A DNA stretch of 64,000 bases from Xenoacremonium recifei. Lineage: Eukaryota; Ascomycota; Sordariomycetes; Hypocreales; Nectriaceae. Under the pieces are notes generated by a model, which was not told the DNA's origin, did not search any database, and worked only from the letters and a program-made list of their open reading frames with translations. A program made the position numbers and the translations under genes. Below are positions 58,001 through 64,000 of this stretch, piece by piece; position 1 is the stretch's first letter; each line of letters opens with the position of its first letter. The DNA lies in assembly GCA_012184525.1 (NCBI GenBank), contig WOFQ01000001.1:2604001-2668000 (forward strand), in the 5' to 3' direction.

Positions 58001-59480
58001 GCACGCCTTCAGTACACTGGAGCTTCGACGGCGTGTGACTGACTGACTCCATGATGCCCTCCATGAGCTGCAGCTTGGTCCATCCAATCACCTCCAGCCA
58101 AGCCAGAGTGCGACGGTGACGACTGGACAGCGTTACGGCGACGCAATCCTGCGCCATTGGGCTTTTCTTCGGTAGCTGTTCGCCGAAGAAGGGCGTCGTG
58201 AACTGCCGTCCGTTGCAGTGAAGCGGGTGAGGGCATCAGCTGTTTGTGCGAGATGGCCTCATTGTTCTCCAAACTATTGCGATCCTGGAGCCCGCGGAGG
58301 TGACTGCTCACACTCTTGCTCCCTGTCCCTGACGGGATCTTAGTGCCGTAGCTGTCTAGAACTGCCTCTCCCATCTGATTCCCGCCCATTAGCCCATGAA
58401 TCTAGGGGATCATGAATTAGCAGATGGAGACGAGACCGTGATGGCTCAGTTCGCGGCTGTTTTCCTCGAGAAGCGAATCCACGAGGCCATCTGCCGGGCC
58501 GGTCTGCGGTCTCCAGTGCAGTTCGAGAAGAAGCCCATCCAGGCTGAAATATCCGCTTTCGACTAAACAACCAACCCACTCGCTGCATCTGGGGTCGAGC
58601 CGAGTAGCGAACGACATGCGCCCCTCCGGTGAACGTCGTCTTACACGAGGAGGAGGCTTCTCAACCGCTATAGGGGCTGGAACCCAAACTCCAGGGCTTA
58701 GAATAGAGTCTCGTCCTCGCCGTCAACACGAACACAGTAAGCAGCCAGGAACGCCTCCTAGAACTGGGTTCCGATGAATGAATGCCAAAGGCAATCGACG
58801 TCTGGAACGAAAATAGACAAGTATCGAAACTCTCTGCTCGTTGTCCAACCAGCGCCACCAGTGCCAGCCACGAGCAGGCAGATGGTAAATGAGCGAGACC
58901 CGACATCGGGCTGGGAGGTTAGCAACGGCAGCGGTGCGCGCGCCCTCCGGGTTGCGGGACGGGGGAGAATCTCCATCCCATCCATCCCTTCATTGAGCGC
59001 TGATCCACTGCGTGTCCCCGATCCATCGAGCACCGGAGGAGTTGCTGGGTGGTGGTGGTGGTGCAAGTGGTTGGTTCTGGACGTTTATTCTCTTACCGTT
59101 GGACTCCATCGGACGGGAACGCTCTCATCAGATCAGGGCGCGGGAGGGAGAGTAACTGGAGGAGCACACTGGAGATCTCCACAGGTGTGGTACTCTGTAG
59201 GGGGGGAGTGTGACTTGCTAGAGGAATTCCGTTCCTGGCTGGGCTGGACTGACGGTCAGGCGGCTTAGACAGGCCATGAATGACAGCCAGCGGCGTTCCC
59301 ACACCCGGTGCCACCTTTCAAGGTCCTCACCACAGGGCGTGGCCTCGCTATGACACATAGTTTCCGCTGCTGGCGACGAGGCTCACATGGCGACTAAAAT
59401 CTTTATTCGTGCTTGGTGATGTGCTTTCCGTGCCGGGCCAGGCCAGGCCAGCCCATGGATCGGTGGCCGCCTATGTAAAG

Positions 59481-59490
59481 GGGGGACCCC
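59481..59490. promoter_or_regulatory. GGGGACCCC element containing a stress-response-type CCCCT
   Basis: GGGGGACCCC followed by T lies about 40 bp before the CT-rich probable start site of the arrestin gene. It contains CCCCT, the core of stress-response elements. A matching GGGGTCCCC occurs at 60217-60225. Confidence 0.25.
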
Positions 59491-60216
59491 TCGCCGTTGC
59501 ACATGACTTTTTGTTTTGACTCTTCTCTATTATTTCACACAATTCCCCCAGATCGGTTGTCTTTATCTGATCTCGTTCCATCTGCTTCTGCACAAGCTTC
59601 CATACACTTACAGCACCCCGGAACCGGCTACCCAGACCCACGCCGCCCAACGACTTACACAACAACGCCTGAATTCCGCTGCGCGTCTGCTGTCACTGCC
59701 ACCCAAGGCTAATTGAGCCCAATTGCCAGCAAGAACATCGAATACCGCCCGAACCTCGTCGACAGTCACTCGCTCAACCACAAAACACTCGACTCAAAAA
59801 CACAATTGACGAGAAACCGACATCGACGTAAACATCACCACCCTTTGGAGGCCAGAAGAAAAAAAAGAAGAGGCCCACGTCAAACATACGAAAAACCTGA
59901 ACTAGGATCACCCCGGTCCCCTGGTCCCTTGAGCGAGTGCGTCACAAAACTTGGCTCGCCGCACGCAACATCCAATTGGTGGCCCTAGCATCCGGTCCAG
60001 TGATCGTCCATCGGCATCATCCATCAATCCAACTTCAGGGCATTTCTGCAGTGCAGTCAGTCAGCAGACCTGCCTTGCCGTTAGCTTCGCAGCCTCCCTC
60101 CCGTCCCGTGCATTGTTAGGACCGCCGAGCAAAGCCGGAAGGGAATCCTGCATCGTGGACCGTCTCTCCCTATTAAAGCGAGGCCCTCGTGTCGTCCGGC
60201 ACTGAAGGCTAGAGGA

Positions 60217-60225
60217 GGGGTCCCC
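60217..60225. promoter_or_regulatory. Second GGGG(A/T)CCCC element in the arrestin leader
   Basis: GAGGGGTCCCCC here is the inverted copy of the 12-base core at 59480-59491, about 190 bp before the arrestin start codon. A role in transcription, or in RNA structure if transcribed, is possible but unproven. Confidence 0.2.
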
Positions 60226-60414
60226 CAACTGCTAAAAGAACCTGTCATATCATCATCTGAGTCTGACGCCGGCGTCTTTCTCTCGACCTGAAATCTGTGG
60301 ATACATACATACCCTCACGTCAATTAATCAGTGAGGAATCGTGTCATCGCCAAAACAGACTTTTTCGGAGTGCCCCGCCATCAGTTAGGACTCTCGAGAA
60401 TCCAAACCGCAAAC

Positions 60415-61890
60415 ATGCCCCACCGCGTCGCCAACTTCCTCCGCACATCCTCTGGCAACATTGCGCAGATCAAGAAGGTCGCCGTCTCGCGATCCCGCAA
60501 CACCAGCCCCTACACGTCCGACGGAGAGGACCACCACCACTCCTCGCATGTCCTCGCCGTCAAGATGCCCGAGCTGACCGACGCCGTGCGCAAGCACCAC
60601 CGCATCTCGCTGCCCTTCGGCAAGTCCAGCAAGGAGCATCACCACCACGCCTCGTGCAGCGCCGTCGCCCTCGACTGGAGCATCGAGAGCCCGCCCATCG
60701 TCTTCCACGGCAACGCCGACGACAGCACCGGCGCCCTGATCTCGGGCCAGATGTTCGTCGACGTCAAGGAGGACAAGGTCGAGATCGACAGCTTCACGGC
60801 CGCGCTCAACATCCACACCGTCCACAAGCGGCCCTTCCAGAACCACTGCGCCGAGTGCCAGAGCCAGGAGGAGGAGCTCAAGGCGTGGCAGTTCCTGGCC
60901 CATCCCACGATTCTGCGCCGCGGCCGCCACCAGTTCCCCTTCTCGATCCTGCTGCCCGGCAACCTGCCCGCCAGCATGGACACGCCGCTGGTGGCCATCA
61001 GCTACGAGTTCAAGGCCGACGCCTACGTGACGCGCAGCCCGTCCTCCAGCACCGGCTCCTGCGCGCCGCTCAAGTTCGAGCGCACGCTGATGGTCAAGCG
61101 CTCGCTGCCCGAGCCCGAGTTCCCGCACCACTCGGTGCGCGTCTTCCCGCCCACCAACATCAAGGCCAGCGCCCACTACAACTCGGTCATCCACCCGACC
61201 GGCCAGAACGCGGTGACGCTCAAGCTCGACGGCCTGGTCACGCACAACGAGAAGGCCAAGACCATCGAGTTCTGGCGCCTCAAGAAGCTGACCTGGCGCC
61301 TCGAGGAGACCATCAAGACGGTCGCCCCGGGCTGCGAGCGCCACATCGCCGGCGCCACCGACCCCGAGAAGAAGGGCTTCCCGCGCAGCGAGGTGCGCCT
61401 GCTGGGCGAGAAGCACATGCACGACGGCTGGAAGAGCGACTACTCGGGCGTGGACGGCACGGTCGACATGGAGTTCGACTACTCCATCAACCAGTACAAG
61501 CCGCACGGCCGCGAGAGCAAGTACGCCTGCGACACCAAGACGGCCCAGGGCACCGAGGTCACGCACTCGCTGCTGATCGAGCTGGTCGTCAGCAAGGAGT
61601 ACGCGCCCGAGGGCAAGCCGCACATGGCCACGCAGACGGGCACCGGCCGCATCCTGCGCATGCACTACGGCGTCGTCCTGACCGAGCACCCGGGCATGGG
61701 CGTCAGCTGGGACAACGAGGCGCCGCCCGTCTACCAGGACGTGCCGCCCAGCCCCCCCGGCTATCCTACCCAGGAGCCGCCCATCGAGTACGAGAACCTC
61801 GAGCCGCTGGACGCCCACCGCCTGAGCGCGGAGGCGTCAGACCGGCCCTCAGAAGACACGGTCGCGTCGTCAACCGTTTCAACCCCCTAA
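60415..61890 (+). CDS. Alpha-arrestin (LDB19/Art1-like ubiquitin-ligase adaptor)
   Basis: A single exon encodes 491 residues from the ATG at 60415 (MPHRVANFLRTSSGNIAQIK); the frame is open upstream without ATG. The N-terminal half matches the LDB19 arrestin domain, including a CxxC-containing block (HCAECQSQEEELKAWQFL) and HQFPFSILLPGNLPASMDTP. Two PPxY motifs, PPVY at 437-440 and PPGY at 447-450, sit in a Pro-rich tail and would bind the WW domains of an Rsp5/NEDD4-type ubiquitin ligase. Such adaptors drive ubiquitin-dependent endocytosis of plasma-membrane transporters. Codons end almost only in G or C (for example all 20 codons of 60661-60720), unlike neighbouring genes, which creates long chance frames on both strands. 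Confidence 0.92.
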   Translation: MPHRVANFLRTSSGNIAQIKKVAVSRSRNTSPYTSDGEDHHHSSHVLAVKMPELTDAVRKHHRISLPFGKSSKEHHHHASCSAVALDWSIESPPIVFHGNADDSTGALISGQMFVDVKEDKVEIDSFTAALNIHTVHKRPFQNHCAECQSQEEELKAWQFLAHPTILRRGRHQFPFSILLPGNLPASMDTPLVAISYEFKADAYVTRSPSSSTGSCAPLKFERTLMVKRSLPEPEFPHHSVRVFPPTNIKASAHYNSVIHPTGQNAVTLKLDGLVTHNEKAKTIEFWRLKKLTWRLEETIKTVAPGCERHIAGATDPEKKGFPRSEVRLLGEKHMHDGWKSDYSGVDGTVDMEFDYSINQYKPHGRESKYACDTKTAQGTEVTHSLLIELVVSKEYAPEGKPHMATQTGTGRILRMHYGVVLTEHPGMGVSWDNEAPPVYQDVPPSPPGYPTQEPPIEYENLEPLDAHRLSAEASDRPSEDTVASSTVSTP

Positions 61891-62286
61891 TTGCTTTGCT
61901 TTTCATTCACGCTTGCGCCTGATTTATTATTTTATACTCTATCGACAAAAGCACGTCCATGAGAAACGACCTGGCGAGATCTTTGTTTTATCTGGGAAAA
62001 AGGGCATTTTCTTTTTATTTTTATCTTTTTGGATCATCATTATCATCAATATACCCCACCAGCGTTGACGGGAAGGCCATCTCCAACTTTCTGCATTGCA
62101 AACAAAGGAACGGGAACTACAGGACATTTGGGAAAAAAATACCTGTGAATCGAAGAGGAGCGTTACAACAAAAAACCATGGCGCGGAGGTGTGAGCGAGC
62201 GAGCGACCGAGTTAGTGACAGGAGCTAGGAATGTATGACCGGAAGCGTTGCCCGAGAACGGCACCCCGGCTACCACTACTGTATCA

Positions 62287-62319
62287 CGGATGGATGGATG
62301 GATGAATGAATGGATGAAT
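62287..62319. repeat. GGAT/GAAT tetranucleotide microsatellite
   Basis: An imperfect tetranucleotide run of GGAT units followed by GAAT units lies in non-coding sequence downstream of the arrestin gene. Confidence 0.8.
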
Positions 62320-62696
62320 ACCTTGGCAAGCCAGCTAACTGCTGCGGCTGCTGCTGCATCTCTGCATGCCCTCGAGGCCCCCTCTCCAGACGAGACGGGC
62401 GCGGCTACGAGCGGGCGATGGTTACATAGAACAATAAGAAAGTTAATAATGCACAAATCGAATTGTGTCATGCCGAGTGACTGTGGACGTGGCGGGCCTC
62501 ATTTTCCCGGGTGAGCGTGACCACGTCTTGCAGCAACAGCCCTCCTAGCGGTGATGCCATGCCAGCCCATGCGCGGGGAAAAAGGCGTCTGGGGTAACGA
62601 AGCAGGAATCTCGCGGGGGAGGGGGGATGTTTTGCGGTTGTTCGGCACCTCGACCTTCAATATTCCATCATCAGAGGCGCACTCCGCAGTCGGAGC

Positions 62697-63026
62697 ATGG
62701 CACGCATCATGTGGTATGTCCTGGTTTTCTTTGCGCTGCTGGCTCTGGCTCTGACGCAAGGGCCCTGGCTTAGTCTAGGGCTAAACGGCGATGGCTGCCG
62801 ATCAGCCAGCCCAGTCGCTCTGCTGTGCTGGGAAGACGCATGTGATGCCAGCTTTCTCCGCGGCTCCACTTCTCCGGCTGGGGGGAGGCGTATTGAGATG
62901 CGAGTTGGTGAGGAGACTATTGAATGGACGCTCGTGACCGTGTTGACGGCTATGCGTGGCAGGCTAGGGACGGGAAGATGGCAAGAGATGGAGGTGTTGT
63001 CATGGCCATTAGTCAGGAGCATATAA
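62697..63026 (+). CDS. Doubtful small ORF with signal-peptide-like start
   Basis: A frame of 109 residues begins MARIMWYVLVFFALLALALT, which would serve as a signal peptide or membrane anchor. The rest has three cysteines and no recognisable domain. It could encode a small secreted protein, but composition and context give no support beyond the N-terminus, and chance is a real possibility. Confidence 0.18.
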   Translation: MARIMWYVLVFFALLALALTQGPWLSLGLNGDGCRSASPVALLCWEDACDASFLRGSTSPAGGRRIEMRVGEETIEWTLVTVLTAMRGRLGTGRWQEMEVLSWPLVRSI

Positions 63027-64000
63027 TGTATATTGCGTAATAGTGTACTCTGTACTCCGTACAGGTAGAGGAGCTATTGTAAGTGCTACTACGAACAGGC
63101 CCCTAGAGAGCCCCCGAGCCCTTACGTATTAGTCTGGACTCTTCAGGGCTACGGCGATGCCCGCACGCGGCTCCGGCCGGACGGCGGCGGTCTCATCCCT
63201 GGGATCCAGGGGGCGGCTCCGAGTGGGTTCCTTCTCGGAACGCAGCAACTCTCGTCTCGGCGATGATGGGGCCGTTGTGGCGGTGGTTCAGGATCTAAGC
63301 CCCGGGGAGGCTCGGAGGTGTCGCAGGTGATAGGGCCACGGTGGTTGACAGTTGACTGAAGTTGTCGTAACGCCCGGGACATGGACGACCTTTTCACTTG
63401 ATTAGCAACCTGAATTGCGCTTATTTTTGGGGATAGCGTACAACGAGCAACAGGGACGAAAAGGATTCGATTGTCTCTTGTGATGAGACCTGAAATATCA
63501 ACATCCCATCATCTCGACATGGCTGAGTCAACCCCCTTTGCGCTCGCCCAGGACATATAGGCGGATATATTCAACGCGACGCCGTATACTTCAATCCAAT
63601 ATGCTCGCATACCTCTGTCGACGCCAAGGCCAATTGATTACGGACTAGACATCCGTAACTGATATAGCAGCGGTAAAGTCAGTTAAGAGTTTAGCCTCTG
63701 ACAAAATCGAGGAAGATAGTTACAGGCTCCGGCGAATATAGGCTGAGCATTCTAGCCGGTGTACCTCAATTGCCCTGGCAGTGGGGTGTGCTCTGGAGGA
63801 GAACCACCCGGTGGGAGGTGGTTGAGGTTGTAGAGGCGGAAGCGTTCTTGGTAGCCGTCCATTTTGTGCACTGGGTTTCTTCGCTGCTTCCCATATATTT
63901 CATGAGGTGACGATTTTGAGATGAAGTTTTTAGAAGTATGACTTAGTCCAAGCATGTGCGAGAATAATTTATGACCTCGCTTCAACTTGAAGTGCCGTGT

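Larger units (their letters stand above)
52076..60414. other. Gene-poor region of 8.3 kb, ending in the long leader of the arrestin gene
   Basis: From 52080 to about 54400 the sequence is AT-rich with stops in all frames. From 54400 to 59500 it is of mixed composition, with short frames that resemble no known protein. From about 59500 a CT-rich tract (TCTTCTCTATTATTTCACAC) marks a likely transcription start, followed by about 0.9 kb of possible 5' leader before the arrestin ATG. The leader contains several upstream ATGs. No transposon ends or repeats were recognised by eye. Confidence 0.45.
61891..64000. other. Region downstream of the arrestin gene, no firm gene
   Basis: The first 250 bases are T-rich 3' flank. 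The rest has only short frames; one with a signal-peptide-like N-terminus at 62697 is listed separately. Two near-identical GTACTCYGTAC-type stretches occur near 63045-63063. Confidence 0.45.

Noticed and set aside
60297..61922. Long open frames overlapping the arrestin gene, including 541 codons in another plus frame and 477 codons antisense (60385-61818)
   Set aside because: They arise from the extreme GC-ending codon use of the arrestin gene and give Arg/Gly/Ala-rich low-complexity products without family resemblance.
1..64000. tRNA, 5S rRNA, CRISPR or prokaryotic operon features
   Set aside because: No T-loop/anticodon pattern, 5S core or regularly spaced repeat array was seen, and the genes are clearly fungal with spliceosomal introns.

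Overview
The window is nuclear DNA of a filamentous ascomycete, most likely a Sordariomycete (Hypocreales-like). The genes carry short introns of about 40-70 nt with GTAAGT-type donors and CTAAC/CTGAC branch sites. The recognisable families are typical of this group: DUF3433, HAM1-like, PX-associated/DUF3818, LDB19-type arrestin, HeLo-kinase, Mdm10, Csn5 and eS19. All gene models are read from sequence alone, with splice junctions chosen so that frame, consensus and protein continuity agree.

Layout. 1-2492 (-): 5' part of a DUF3433 membrane protein that runs off the left edge. 4576-6156 (-): CorA-like membrane protein. 7440-10589 (+): HET-like membrane protein with ten exons. 10919-11981 (+): COP9 signalosome protease Csn5. 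12227-13216 (-): HSL-type alpha/beta hydrolase. 15867-18514 (+): HAM1-like lipid-binding-fold protein. 19251-21534 (+): PX-associated/DUF3818 protein. 21906-23270 (-): unannotated protein with a deaminase-like HxE...CxxC signature and a SUMO-interaction-like motif. 24170-24951 (-): ribosomal protein eS19. 25657-26754 (-): ZIP zinc transporter. 29140-30490 (-): Mdm10 of the ERMES complex. 34043-35310 (-): polytopic membrane protein, probably seven-TM. 39533-41428 (-) and 41986-46562 (+): divergent pair described below. 46674-47699 (-): secreted twelve-cysteine protein. 48831-50473 (-) and 51071-52075 (+): divergent Dal5-like MFS transporter and M19 dipeptidase. 60415-61890 (+): alpha-arrestin with two PPxY motifs. 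Long gene-poor stretches lie at 30.5-34.0, 35.3-39.5, 52.1-60.4 and 61.9-64.0 kb.

The left half is mostly housekeeping and conserved fungal genes. The most interesting segment is 39.5-47.7 kb. There a HeLo-domain protein with a degenerate kinase-like domain (an MLKL-like layout) is transcribed divergently from a 1478-residue protein that joins an apparently active Ser/Thr kinase, a Sel1-like repeat, ankyrin repeats and a C-terminal membrane domain. A secreted protein with two matching six-cysteine modules lies convergently beside it. This arrangement resembles a sensor/regulator kinase paired with a membrane-acting cell-death executor, which is an inference from architecture and position. A second probable two-gene unit (48.8-52.1 kb) couples a Dal5-family permease to a dipeptidase across a shared promoter with several GATA-factor sites, suggesting nitrogen-regulated peptide use.
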